Part shown: positions 41,833-50,775 of the stretch, one piece after another
How the letters are laid out: each line of letters opens with the position of its first letter
Position numbering within the stretch: position 1 is the stretch's first letter
Origin: Scopulibacillus darangshiensis
Lineage (GTDB): Bacteria > Bacillota > Bacilli > Bacillales > Sporolactobacillaceae
DNA: 64,000 bases
Assembly (NCBI RefSeq): GCF_004341035.1
Contig: NZ_SLXK01000015.1
Coordinates: 26,251 to 90,250, forward strand
Direction: 5' to 3'
The notes under the pieces: model-generated
Told to the model about the DNA's origin: nothing
Seen by the model: only the letters and a program-made list of their open reading frames with translations
Databases searched by the model: none
Program-made: the position numbers and the translations under genes

Positions 41833-41943
41833 TCTGCGCCTCCTCTTCAATCCGTTTTTTAATTCATTTATTTAAATATGACATAGGTTGTCAAGAATTA
41901 CACCGTATAGTGAAGATATCACATTATGAAGAGGATGGGATAC

Positions 41944-42785
41944 ATGACATCATTGAATGGAAAAATCGCTCTTGTAACAGGCGCGAGCAGAGGGGCGGGG
42001 CGTGGCATTGCCGTGGAGTTAGGTAAAGCTGGAGCAACCGTGTATACGTAACTGGACGCAGTGTTAAAGGGCATTCGACAAATGATTGGCCGGGAACGAT
42101 AGATGACACCGTGTCACAAATTGAGGCTTCGGGTGGAAAAGGGATAGGTGTTCGTTGTGACCATACGAATGATTCAGAAACGGAAGCTCTCATCGATCAA
42201 ATTCGAAAGGAACAAGGAAAGCTTGATATCCTTGTCAATAATGTTTGGGGTGGGCATGATCTTTCAATTGAATCCAGTCCTTTTTGGGCATTGCCTTTAA
42301 AACTTTGGGATACAATGTTCACTGCAGGTGTTCGTGCCCAGCTTGCCACAAACCACTTTGCTGTCCCGCTCCTTCGCGAAAATAAACAAGGCCTTATCAT
42401 TCACACCACTTTCTGGGATGACGGCAAATACACCGGGCAATTTTACTATGATTTGGCGAAAAACGCATTGACTCGTATGGCATATGGGCTGTCAATTGAA
42501 TTAAAGCAAGACAATATCGCTGTTCTAGCCGTTTCACCTGGATTCATGAGGACGGAGCTTGTGTTAATGCATCATCGGTCAGATGAAGATCATTGGCATG
42601 AATCGGATGATTTAAATAATACCGAGACACCTTATTATGTCGGACGCGGAATCAAGGCGCTGGCAAGTGATCCAAATGTGCTTGATAAAAGCGGTCAAGT
42701 GCTGAGAGCCGCGGATTTGGCAAAAGAGTATCAGTTTACTGATATCGACGGCCGCGCTATTCCGCCATTCACTATACAAAATTAA
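41944..42785 (+). pseudogene. short-chain dehydrogenase/reductase, frameshifted
   Basis: Starts [26 protein letters not shown] (Rossmann TGxxxGxG), but the frame breaks near 42045. GTGTAT is followed by AC before GTAACTGGACGC, so VY is cut from VTGRS. The rest runs intact in another frame to 42785 with NNVWGG, the catalytic YxxxK (YYDLAKNAL) and the SDR C-terminus. A two-base insertion or one-base loss explains it. Either a recent pseudogene or a sequencing error; all other parts look conserved. Confidence 0.82.
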
Positions 42786-42786
42786 A

Positions 42787-43086
42787 GAGGCTGAGACAAA
42801 ACTAAAAGGGTTCATTCATATGCAGAACAATAAAATTTAAAAATATAATAGCAAATGCGAAGCGTAGTCAAAATATGGAGACTCCTACGGGAACAGCACG
42901 TGTCCGAAGACCCCGCAAGAAAGCGGTTTTTGCTTTCTGAGGAGGCTGAGGCCGTGCCCGTGGAAAGCGAAGTATTTTGACGGAGCGCTTCATTGTTTTC
43001 TTATGTATAAATAAAAATCCGAATTATTCAGGATGTCTGAATGAGTTCGGATTTTTCTATTAGTAAAAAACTACTGTCCCAGCCTA
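42787..43086 (+). mobile_element. 300-bp MITE-like repeat, copy 1
   Basis: Bounded by AGGCTGAGACA (42788-42798) and TGTCCCAGCCT (43075-43085), an 11-bp terminal inverted repeat with one mismatch. It is non-coding, with a GC-rich centre (GAGGCTGAGGCCGTGCCCGTGG) and an internal terminator-like hairpin (AAAATCCGAA...TTCGGATTTTT). A second copy in opposite orientation is at 49812-50112 and is almost identical over the first 230 bases. I have seen similar GC-rich dispersed repeats in Bacillales; no target duplication is clear. Confidence 0.8.
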
Positions 43087-43113
43087 TTTGCATGTTCCAT
43101 TTTATCTTCTTCA

Positions 43114-43389
43114 CTAAAATGTGCTATAGGTAAGATAATAGCTTAGCAAGGTACAGATCACAGCAGAAAGAGCGGTCCATGTCATCCATTGTTTTCGCGA
43201 AGTGATCTTGCCATCGATCTTACCAATAACGACAAGGATGCCAATTGTGCCGAAAATACTGCTGCAGACAAAGGTGCTCGATGCGGGCGATAGTCCCATT
43301 GCTGCTAAAGGATACAAAAGAATGATGTTAGCGGACACAACGATGGCTAGAAAGGCAGCCACACCCTTAAAACTGATTCTAAAGGGCAT
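43114..43389 (-). CDS. small membrane protein, unknown
   Basis: 91 residues with three hydrophobic segments (about 8-32, 38-57, 68-88) separated by a short charged loop (GKIDGKITSRKQW). AAGGAGGTCC lies before ATG 43389. It lies 30 bases downstream of the PTS EIIC gene on the same strand and may be the last gene of that operon. No family recognised. Confidence 0.6.
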   Translation of the reverse strand: MPFRISFKGVAAFLAIVVSANIILLYPLAAMGLSPASSTFVCSSIFGTIGILVVIGKIDGKITSRKQWMTWTALSAVICTLLSYYLTYSTF

Positions 43390-43419
43390 AACCTAAGGAC
43401 CTCCTTGGTATGGGGACGA

Positions 43420-44730
43420 TTAGAAACTTTCGGTCGTCCCGCTTTGATTTAAAGCCGCATCTGTTTTTCCATCCGTCTTCTCCTCAGCTAACATTTTCAG
43501 ATCATAGATTTTAAGGAACGGCAGGTAGATGAAAAAGGAAATAGCAATATTAACTAAAGCTAAGACAACAGCTCGCCAATCACCGCCTGTGGAGAGATAG
43601 GCACCAATTGGAGCAGGCAGTGTCCATGGCGGCATAACGGATGTAGGTGTCACAAGTCCAATATCAGTCGCTATATAAGCAACGGTTGCCAGAACGAGTG
43701 GCGAAATGATAAATGGAATCATGAGTAATGGGTTTAATACTATTGGTGCACCGAAGATAACGGGTTCATTGATATTAAAAAGCCCGGGTAAAAGAGACGA
43801 ACGTCCGACAGCCTTAACATATTTGGACCTCATAACAAAAGCCATAGCTATGACCAAGCCGAGCGTTGATCCGGAACCGCCTATCCATATAAACCATTGA
43901 TAGAAAGTTTCGGGAGCGATGTACGGCAGCTTGGAGGCCCCGTCAGCGACTGCTGCGGCATTGCCAGTAAGATAGACTTCCCAGATAGGCCTGGCAACGG
44001 TTCCGACGATCGCAATCCCATGGATCCCAAATGCCCAAAAGAAAGTTGTAAAAAATACAGGAATAAGGACACCTAAGTAGCTGTCGCCAGCTGTAACAAT
44101 TGGGCTGACAAGTTTGCCCATAAGAGAATGTAAGTCTACACCGAAGACTACAGTAATAATTGTCATGATACCGATAACTAAGGCGACCGGAATAAGCGCC
44201 TCAAATGAGCGTGACACAGAGTCAGGGACCGACGAAGGCATTTTAATCGTAACATTCTTGGCTTTACAAAACCGAAGGACTTCAACAGATAAGAGCGATA
44301 CAACCATCGTCACAAACAGGCCGGCTCCGCCAAGGTCGGCCATCGGGATCACAAATCCAAAATCCTTCGTAACCTCCGGGACAATGGAAAGAAGTAATGC
44401 GGCGACGGCCACCTGTCCACCGCTTAACGGATCCATTTTATAACTCTTTGACAAACTATACCCGATCCCAAAGGCTACGTAGAGCGACATGATATACATG
44501 GTCATCCGATAAGGGATAAGGATCTGGGCGGCATGATCAGCACACCATTTTGTAATTTCCCATCCTTGCGGCAGCGGCGGGAAGGCGATGATAAGGAAGA
44601 ATGATCCGATGATAATAAAAGGAAGTGCAGAGATAACGCCATCGCGAATCGCGCTTAAATGCCTTTGTTCAGCCAATCGGGCCATGGGACCGGAAAATCT
44701 CCGGTCTAAGAAGTCAACAAAACTATTCAT
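43420..44730 (-). CDS. PTS EIIC component, Lac/cellobiose family
   Basis: 436-residue sugar permease of the Lac family (CelB/ChbC type), with about ten membrane helices and the conserved GLFNINEPVIFGAPIVLNP loop that carries the substrate-binding Glu. It works with the EIIB upstream and with the EIIA encoded divergently. Family members take up beta-linked disaccharides such as cellobiose and chitobiose. Given the MupG-AnmK-kinase genes opposite, the likely substrate is a GlcNAc- or MurNAc-containing sugar (inference). Confidence 0.92.
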   Translation of the reverse strand: MNSFVDFLDRRFSGPMARLAEQRHLSAIRDGVISALPFIIIGSFFLIIAFPPLPQGWEITKWCADHAAQILIPYRMTMYIMSLYVAFGIGYSLSKSYKMDPLSGGQVAVAALLLSIVPEVTKDFGFVIPMADLGGAGLFVTMVVSLLSVEVLRFCKAKNVTIKMPSSVPDSVSRSFEALIPVALVIGIMTIITVVFGVDLHSLMGKLVSPIVTAGDSYLGVLIPVFFTTFFWAFGIHGIAIVGTVARPIWEVYLTGNAAAVADGASKLPYIAPETFYQWFIWIGGSGSTLGLVIAMAFVMRSKYVKAVGRSSLLPGLFNINEPVIFGAPIVLNPLLMIPFIISPLVLATVAYIATDIGLVTPTSVMPPWTLPAPIGAYLSTGGDWRAVVLALVNIAISFFIYLPFLKIYDLKMLAEEKTDGKTDAALNQSGTTESF

Positions 44731-44750
44731 TTTTAATAGCCACCACCTTC

Positions 44751-45056
44751 TTATTTAATATATTCCTTAACCTGCTGATAAAGAGTTGGACCCGCCATAG
44801 GTGTATAAGACCGGGGAGCGATCGCCTCGCAAGGAATACCGGCTTCGTCAGCGATCGCTTTAACACTATCGAATCGGTGACGCACTTGCGGTGCAACCAG
44901 GACCAGGTTCCAACCATTCCTGATTTCATCTTCTACTGAGGGAGTGCCGACTGCCTCTGCTTCCATCGCCACCCCTTGTTTTTCAGCTTCTTTTTTTAAG
45001 GCATTAACAACAATGGCACTTGACATCCCGCCCGCACATACGAATAATACCTTCAT
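44751..45056 (-). CDS. PTS EIIB component, Lac/cellobiose family
   Basis: 101-residue phosphotransfer protein with the active-site loop FVCAGGMSS (phospho-Cys7). The frame is open far upstream, but ATG 45056 has AGGGGGT at correct spacing and gives the normal family length. It is the first gene of the minus-strand PTS unit, 20 bases before EIIC. Confidence 0.92.
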   Translation of the reverse strand: MKVLFVCAGGMSSAIVVNALKKEAEKQGVAMEAEAVGTPSVEDEIRNGWNLVLVAPQVRHRFDSVKAIADEAGIPCEAIAPRSYTPMAGPTLYQQVKEYIK

Positions 45057-45121
45057 AATCTGACCCCCTGAAATTTTAATTGAATAATAGGTATAAATAT
45101 ATTCATAAAGGAGTATAAACA

Positions 45122-45135
45122 TGAAAGGGTTTACA
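45122..45135. promoter_or_regulatory. cre-like site in the PTS leader
   Basis: TGAAAGGGTTTACA, one mismatch to the cre consensus, located just downstream of the PTS promoter's expected transcription start. Suggests CcpA repression. Confidence 0.5.
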
Positions 45136-45150
45136 CCCCGGTTTGTTTTG

Positions 45151-45179
45151 ATTATACTTAAGTTAAAATAAAATTTCAA
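45151..45179 (-). promoter_or_regulatory. promoter of the PTS EIIB-EIIC operon
   Basis: On the minus strand TTGAAA (45174-45179), 17 bases, TATAAT (45151-45156). A 16-bp perfect palindrome AAATAAATATTTATTT (45194-45209) lies between this promoter and the divergent EIIA gene and may be the operator for both directions. TATAAT at 45188-45193 is a possible -10 for the plus-strand unit. Confidence 0.7.
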
Positions 45180-45251
45180 ATAATTTTTATAATAAATAAA
45201 TATTTATTTCAATGAGACTACAAAACTAAAACATTAAGGGTGTGGAGGACA

Positions 45252-45575
45252 TTGGAACAAAAATACGAGGAAGATATTTTTGCGCTCATCTCTCATGGCG
45301 GAAATGCTAGAGCAATAGCTTATGATGCATTAAAGGCAGCTGAGGACTTTAATTTCGAAAAGGCTGATGAGTTAATTAAGGAATCGGAAAGTGAATTGAA
45401 TAAGGCTCACGAAACACAAACCAAACTGATTACTGCTGAACTTAACGGAGAGAAAGTGGAGAAAACACTGTTGATGATTCACGCACAGGATCATTTGATG
45501 ACAGCAATGAGTGAGCAAAAGTTAATTGAGCGTATGATATCAATTGTAAAAAAATTAAAGGCAGAACGAGACTGA
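45252..45575 (+). CDS. PTS EIIA component, Lac family
   Basis: 107 residues: ISHGGNARAIAYDAL near the N-terminus and the phospho-His loop LLMIHAQDHLMTA (His77), diagnostic for Lac-family EIIA. TTG 45252 is taken as start (GGAGGAC just upstream) because it gives the usual N-terminus; a GTG at 45240 precedes the ribosome site. First gene of a four-gene operon with mupG, anmK and the sugar kinase. Confidence 0.9.
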   Translation: MEQKYEEDIFALISHGGNARAIAYDALKAAEDFNFEKADELIKESESELNKAHETQTKLITAELNGEKVEKTLLMIHAQDHLMTAMSEQKLIERMISIVKKLKAERD

Positions 45576-45591
45576 AAGGGGCGGGTTTATT

Positions 45592-46686
45592 TTGGACAGG
45601 AAGTTAGGCGTTTCAATCTTTCCTCATCAATCAACATATGAAAAAGATATTAATTATTTAAAACGCGCCCATGATTATGGATTTGGCCGGGTGTTTACAT
45701 GCCTTTTATCAGTTCATGGCGATAAAGAGGCCATAATAAAAGAGTTAAAAGATACGATCCTTTTTGCAAAAGGAATAGGTATGGAAGTCATCGCCGATAT
45801 TAGTCCGAGAATCTTTGACGAGCTAAATATTTCTTATAAGGACTTGTCTTTTTTTAAAGAGATTGGAGCCGATGGGATTCGTTTGGATCTGGGCTATACG
45901 GGAAGCGAAGAAGCGATGATGACATTCAATAAGGAAGACCTTAGCATTGAAATTAATATGAGCAATTCAACCCATTACATCGATAATATTATGGATTACC
46001 GGCCGCGCGCAAGTAAGTTGATGGGGTGTCACAACTTTTATCCCCATCGCTATTCAGGCCTCGCGTATGATCACTTTATCGCATGCTCGGAACGCTTTAA
46101 GCAATATGGTCTTAAGACAGCTGCCTTTGTTTCTTCACAAGCTGCGTCATTCGGTCCATGGCCCGTGACGGAAGGTCTTCCTACATTAGAAGAGCACCGG
46201 GAATTGCCCATTGCGGTTCAAGCAAAACATCTTTGGGCAACGGGGTTGATCGATGATGTCATTATTGGGAACGCTTATGCAAGTGACGATGAACTTGAAC
46301 AACTCAGTCAATTGAATAGAGAGAAGTTCAGCTTTTCGGCCAAATTAGTTGATCGGCTGACAGAATTAGAACGGAAAATTGTGTTGGAAGAACCGCATTT
46401 TTACCGGGGGGATGTCTCGGACTACCTCATTCGTTCAACTCAAAGCCGAGTAAAATACCGTGGACATCACTTTGAACCTTTAAATACACGGGACATCAAC
46501 CGTGGGGATATCTTGATTGAAAATCACCTTTATGGCCAATATGCCGGTGAATTACAGATTGCCCTGAAACCGATGAAAAACTCCGGCAAGACAAATGTTG
46601 TCGGCCAAATTGCCGAAGATGAGGTTTTTCTATTAGATTATCTTAAGCCATGGGATAAATTTGAGTTGACTAGGACGGGTGGCTGA
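45592..46686 (+). CDS. mupG: 6-phospho-N-acetylmuramidase MupG (DUF871, GH170)
   Basis: 364-residue TIM-barrel protein plus C-terminal cyclophilin-like part, typical of DUF871 (GVSIFPHQST, DISPRIF, GADGIRLDLGYTG, GCHNFYPHRYSGL, GNAYASD). Staphylococcal MupG cleaves intracellular MurNAc-6P-GlcNAc into MurNAc-6P and GlcNAc, and family and context both fit that role. Start TTG 45592 after AAAGGGGCGGG. The next start is 1 base after its stop. This points to the Lac-type PTS importing the MurNAc-GlcNAc disaccharide. Confidence 0.87.
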   Translation: MDRKLGVSIFPHQSTYEKDINYLKRAHDYGFGRVFTCLLSVHGDKEAIIKELKDTILFAKGIGMEVIADISPRIFDELNISYKDLSFFKEIGADGIRLDLGYTGSEEAMMTFNKEDLSIEINMSNSTHYIDNIMDYRPRASKLMGCHNFYPHRYSGLAYDHFIACSERFKQYGLKTAAFVSSQAASFGPWPVTEGLPTLEEHRELPIAVQAKHLWATGLIDDVIIGNAYASDDELEQLSQLNREKFSFSAKLVDRLTELERKIVLEEPHFYRGDVSDYLIRSTQSRVKYRGHHFEPLNTRDINRGDILIENHLYGQYAGELQIALKPMKNSGKTNVVGQIAEDEVFLLDYLKPWDKFELTRTGG

Positions 46687-46687
46687 T

Positions 46688-47857
46688 ATGACGGATAAGT
46701 ATGTTGTTGGCCTCATGTCAGGAACTTCATTAGACGGTGTGGATGCCGCATTAGTAAAAATCAGCGGCTATGCTGAAGAAACACAAGTTGAACTCATTAA
46801 ATATCATCAAGAAGATATGCCTCCCGAGTTGAAAAAGGAAATTATGGCCGCAATCGATCCTGATACATCGGATATCGAACACATTTGCAGTTTGAATTTT
46901 AAATTAGGCTATTGGTTTGCCGAAGCCGTGAAAAGTGTTTGCCGCAAGGCTTCTTTTCCGTTAGAAGATCTCGACTTAATCGGGTCGCATGGACAGACCC
47001 TTTACCATATCCCGGCTAAGGGCAAGGATATCGTAAAATCAACACTTCAATGCGGCGAGCCGGCTATTATCACTTACGAGACAAACAAGACTATAGTATC
47101 TAACTTCCGGTCAATGGATATAGCAGCTGGGGGTGAGGGTGCGCCGCTCGTGCCTTATGTTGATTATTTACTTTATCGGTCTGACAATACGCGGGCTCTT
47201 CAGAATATAGGCGGGATCGGAAATGTGACGGTCATCCCCGCCATGGCATCGGTTGATGACGTCTTTGGATCGGATACTGGGCCGGGGAACATGATTATTG
47301 ATGACGTTTGTTTGCGGCTTTTTAATGAACCTTATGACACGGATGGCCGTTATGCCTCGCTTGGCAGCGTCAATCAAGAGATGTTAAAGGCATTGCTTGA
47401 GCATCCTTTCATAAAGGCTGCACCGCCCAAAACGACGGGACGAGAAATGTTTGGCAAAGCCTTTGTGGACAGTATCATGGCAAAATGGTCTGGATCGGTT
47501 TCACATTATGACCTAATGGCCACAGTGACCCAATTTACAGCATCGTCTATCATCAATTATTATCGAAAATACATATTACAAAAGCACCCGATAGATGAGG
47601 TTATTATCAGCGGCGGCGGGAGTTACAACCAGACGCTCGCAGGAATGATAAAATCCGGTTTGCCTATGTGCCGCGTCTTGACTCAAGAGGATTTGGGCTT
47701 TTCTTCTTCTGCGAAGGAAGCGATCGCCTTTGCTGTTTTAGCCAATGAGACGATCAACGGCCAGGCAGGCAATATTCCCAACGCTACCGGCGCTAAGGAA
47801 CGGGTCATACTTGGACAAATTACTAACCCACCCAAGTGGAATGGAAATAAGGAATGA
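46688..47857 (+). CDS. anmK: anhydro-N-acetylmuramic acid kinase AnmK
   Basis: 389 residues of the AnmK family: LMSGTSLDGVDAALV at the N-terminus (ATP loop), SHGQTLYH, and GSDTGPGNMIID containing the catalytic Asp; later ISGGGSYN. The enzyme opens and phosphorylates 1,6-anhydroMurNAc to MurNAc-6P, a product of lytic transglycosylases. ATG 46688 lies directly after the mupG stop. A MurQ etherase, needed to convert MurNAc-6P to GlcNAc-6P, is not in this operon. Confidence 0.93.
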   Translation: MTDKYVVGLMSGTSLDGVDAALVKISGYAEETQVELIKYHQEDMPPELKKEIMAAIDPDTSDIEHICSLNFKLGYWFAEAVKSVCRKASFPLEDLDLIGSHGQTLYHIPAKGKDIVKSTLQCGEPAIITYETNKTIVSNFRSMDIAAGGEGAPLVPYVDYLLYRSDNTRALQNIGGIGNVTVIPAMASVDDVFGSDTGPGNMIIDDVCLRLFNEPYDTDGRYASLGSVNQEMLKALLEHPFIKAAPPKTTGREMFGKAFVDSIMAKWSGSVSHYDLMATVTQFTASSIINYYRKYILQKHPIDEVIISGGGSYNQTLAGMIKSGLPMCRVLTQEDLGFSSSAKEAIAFAVLANETINGQAGNIPNATGAKERVILGQITNPPKWNGNKE

Positions 47858-47879
47858 ACGACAAAGGGGAAAGGCAAAC

Positions 47880-48815
47880 ATGACATCATACTTTTTAGCC
47901 ATTGACGGCGGCGGTACCAAGACAGATGTTGCTTTATTTGATTCTGATGGCAGGGTCTTAAATAGAATAGTCGGTGAGAGTACTAATCCTAATGCCATAT
48001 CAGGGGATCAGGTTGCAAAAAATTTTACAGGGATTTTTAACGGGTTATTCAACAACCATCCTGTGCCCATTGCATATTGTTTTGCCGGGATGTCAGGCTG
48101 TGGCCATGTCAAACAAAAGGCGATGATGAAGGATTATATCAGAGCAGCATTGCCTGTTCCGTGCAAAGAAATAGAAATAGAGAACGATGCCATCAATGCT
48201 CTATGGAGCGGGACGGATGGCGGTCCGGGATTTGTTGTCATCGCCGGTACGGGCACCATTGCATATGGAAGAAATGAAAGTGGCGAAGATTTTCGGATTG
48301 GCGGGTGGGGACACCTTGTTGGCGATGAAGGCAGCGGCTATGATATTGGCAAGGAAGCGGTCCGCGCGATGTTAAGGGCCTATGACAGGCGACAGGGCCC
48401 AACGGATCTTACCGCCCGTCTAACAAGCCATTTTCGCATCCAACATGTTCCGGATGTTATCCCGATCATCTATCATTCACCGAAACAGGAATTAGCCAAT
48501 CTTGTTTCTATTGTTGATGAAACAGCACGCCTAGGTGATAAGACAGCTGCAGCTATTATAGAGCGGTCCGCCAGCGCCTTAATTGAGTTAATTGAAACCG
48601 GGATAAGCATGTCGTCCGATAAGAGTGATCCGGAAATTGTACTGACGGGCGGGTTATGGAAATCATCAATGTTACGCAGAAATGTTATTGAACACTTTAC
48701 CAACCATTTTATTTTCCCAAAGTGCCCTCCGGTCTATGGATCAATGGTTGGTGCATTAAATAAGCTGGAGAACAATGATATAATATTACAACGGCTTAAG
48801 GGTTATTTTGCTTGA
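47880..48815 (+). CDS. BadF/BcrA-type amino-sugar kinase (MurK/NagK-like)
   Basis: 311 residues of the ASKHA fold: AIDGGGTKTDVALFD (phosphate 1), GTGTIAYGRN (phosphate 2), GGWGHLVGDEGSGYDIGKEA, and a late adenosine motif (VLTGGLWKS). Family members in wall recycling include MurK, which phosphorylates GlcNAc and MurNAc. Here it would act on the GlcNAc released by MupG. ATG 47880 follows AAAGGGGAAAGG; the frame is open upstream within anmK but without a ribosome site. Confidence 0.87.
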   Translation: MTSYFLAIDGGGTKTDVALFDSDGRVLNRIVGESTNPNAISGDQVAKNFTGIFNGLFNNHPVPIAYCFAGMSGCGHVKQKAMMKDYIRAALPVPCKEIEIENDAINALWSGTDGGPGFVVIAGTGTIAYGRNESGEDFRIGGWGHLVGDEGSGYDIGKEAVRAMLRAYDRRQGPTDLTARLTSHFRIQHVPDVIPIIYHSPKQELANLVSIVDETARLGDKTAAAIIERSASALIELIETGISMSSDKSDPEIVLTGGLWKSSMLRRNVIEHFTNHFIFPKCPPVYGSMVGALNKLENNDIILQRLKGYFA

Positions 48816-48832
48816 GATTTGTAATTGACTTG

Positions 48833-48872
48833 AGCCTCGGTGCCGGACACCGGGAGGCAGGGTGATTTTTGG
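48833..48872 (+). terminator. terminator after the recycling operon
   Basis: GCCTC..GGTG/CACC..GAGGC stem with a small bulge, then GGGTGATTTTT. Confidence 0.6.
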
Positions 48873-48890
48873 AGGGTTATCCAAAGGATA

Positions 48891-49643
48891 TCACCTATTT
48901 TGAATTAATAACTGGATGATATCTTGTTTCTCTGCTTCAAGATCTCTCCATGTATAAAAATCAGAAGGATCATCCATCGAATCGCCATTAAATTCTTTAA
49001 AGGCTTCTTGGAAGGAAGCTGATTTATATTTTACTTGAAATTCCGTCAGTTCATTGTTGATTTCTTTTAATCGCTCAATAGGTGCTTGGTTTCGGCGTTT
49101 TTTTTCCTGAGCAATCATTTGCAACCGGATAGCATAGACAGGATCTTTCCAAATATCAATAATGTATTTAGGTATTTTGCGATGGGAGGTCGTATCTACA
49201 CATTCCAACCCTTGTTTGATGTACTTATTCAACGTAACTTTTGAAACGCCTAATTGTTCAGATGCTTCTTTAGGTGTCAGCAGATAGCTCTCGTGATACT
49301 CAAAATGAATATTCTCCCCACCCATTTGATAGTACCAGTTTTCCAAATCAATTTTGAGCTTACCGAAGTCAAGGTCTAACGAGGGGATTTCTATGGTTGT
49401 CATTCGTTTCAGCCAAGTAAATAAATTATCACGATGCTTTTCCGAAAACAGATAGTCAGCGGTAAACTGAATCCCGCTTTTATCAAAAGTAATTCCCTTT
49501 AGCTTATCTGAAAATCCACTTAACATAATGGTAATTAATTTGTTCAATATATAATCGGTCTCTTTTTCGATGACAAACTTGTTGTGTTCACGATAGGCGA
49601 TGTCAATATTACTTTCGGTCATTTTGTAAATAACCTGGCTCAT
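48891..49643 (-). CDS. excisionase-like HTH protein, function unknown
   Basis: 250 residues. The N-terminal 115 form a domain of mixed character (NKLITIMLSGFSDKLKGI) that I do not recognise. Residues about 122-165 hold a HTH_17/MerR-like helix-turn-helix (LLTPKEASEQLGVSKVTLNKYI). The C-terminal part is charged coil (KKRRNQAPIERLKEINNEL). ATG 49643 is chosen with GTGAGG/GGGGAG upstream. It ends 75 bases from the recycling operon (convergent) and starts just inside the second MITE copy's flank. It could regulate the island or be an antitoxin-like protein. Confidence 0.7.
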   Translation of the reverse strand: MSQVIYKMTESNIDIAYREHNKFVIEKETDYILNKLITIMLSGFSDKLKGITFDKSGIQFTADYLFSEKHRDNLFTWLKRMTTIEIPSLDLDFGKLKIDLENWYYQMGGENIHFEYHESYLLTPKEASEQLGVSKVTLNKYIKQGLECVDTTSHRKIPKYIIDIWKDPVYAIRLQMIAQEKKRRNQAPIERLKEINNELTEFQVKYKSASFQEAFKEFNGDSMDDPSDFYTWRDLEAEKQDIIQLLIQNR

Positions 49644-49811
49644 TGTCCTCACTCCCCTACCTCCAGTATAATAAGGATTTGCAAAAAATCAATAATAATA
49701 AGTTAATGATTTAATGTTTTCGTTAATTTAATTTATTCATATCCAATTTAAATGATTCTTAATCCTTTTATAGTTCGTCGGCTAGCGGCATAAGGTGGGT
49801 TAGTGTAAAAG

Positions 49812-50112
49812 AGGCTGGGACAGAAGGTTTTTACTCATAGAAAAATCCGAACTCATTCATAGATCCTATCTGAATGATTCGGAGTTTTATTTTACAAAAG
49901 AAAGGAACGAAGCGCTCCGTCAAAATACTTCGCTTTCCACGGGCACGGCCTCAGCCTCCTCAGAAAGCAAAAACCGCTTTCTTGCGGGGTCTTCGGACAC
50001 GTGCTGTTCCCGTAGGAGTCTCCATATTTTGACTACGCTTCGCATTTGCTATTATATTTTTAAATTTTATTGTTCGGCATTTGAATGAACTCTTTTAGTT
50101 TTGTCTCAGCCT
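49812..50112 (-). mobile_element. 300-bp MITE-like repeat, copy 2 (inverted)
   Basis: Ends AGGCTGGGACA (49812-49822) and TGTCTCAGCCT (50102-50112). It reads in the opposite orientation to copy 1 at 42787-43086 and is nearly identical through the 230 bases at its right end. The two copies bracket 6.7 kb. Non-coding. Confidence 0.8.
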
Positions 50113-50160
50113 CGATGGTATATCTCTGAATCGCTTAGATCAACTGGAATCCATGTGGCG

Positions 50161-50388
50161 TTAACTATATCGTGGAGGGGTGTTATCGTTGCCATTATCC
50201 GGCTTACTAGGAGCATCCAGATAACTTCTTTTCTTGACCTGGCTTGAAGGGTCGCTCTTTTCCGGCTTTGGGAGCTGCTTATTGCGATCGTTAAGTTCAT
50301 TTAACATCCCCATTGCTTCTGTCGATGCCCCAAATGGTATGTTGTTGTTTGGCGCCGCTTCTTCATTTAATCGCTCATTCTTTGCCAT
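50161..50388 (-). CDS. small hydrophilic protein of unknown function (75 residues)
   Basis: Strong ribosome site AAAGGAGGT before ATG 50388. The product is very polar, rich in Asn, Pro, Lys and Asp, with no hydrophobic core (MAKNERLNEE, PKPEKSDPSSQVKKR, PDNGNDNTPPRY), so it is probably disordered. It may be a spore-associated or stress protein; no homologue recognised. Its 3' end lies close to the MITE copy. Confidence 0.6.
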   Translation of the reverse strand: MAKNERLNEEAAPNNNIPFGASTEAMGMLNELNDRNKQLPKPEKSDPSSQVKKRSYLDAPSKPDNGNDNTPPRYS

Positions 50389-50560
50389 GACGAATACCTC
50401 CTTTTACTTATAGTTTGCTTACCCTGCTCTGCCAATATTCTCAATAGAAAACATACCAACTCACTGGTGACTTTTACTGTATACGATTTGAACACAATCC
50501 TGCATAGTGGGGCCCTTTTTTATATGGTCTGCCGGTTCAGGAGGTTGGTGATTAAGGTAT

Positions 50561-50623
50561 TGCGTCCTTTTAAACGGCGACTGCGTCCTCTTCAGTGATT
50601 TCCGCGTCGCTTTCGCCGAACAC
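50561..50623. repeat. 21-bp periodic GCGTC repeats, locus 1
   Basis: Three units beginning (T/C)GCGTC at 50561, 50582 and 50603, exactly 21 bp apart. The same periodicity is found at 59401-59504. The rest of the 50389-50775 gap has no gene. Confidence 0.6.
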
Positions 50624-50775
50624 GATTCAAAGTCACTTCGAAGATAGAGGGATTTCCAACTTACGTGGAGAAGATGTGGAGGAGTTTGTTTTCACTATAC
50701 TTGGTATTTAATTAAACGTTTGATTAATAATTTCTATGCTTGCGAAAGCTGCGGCACATATAAGGAGTGGCGACT

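Noticed and set aside
50106..50300. Minus-strand ORF at the MITE edge
   Set aside because: Overlaps the better supported 75-residue gene and has no ribosome site.
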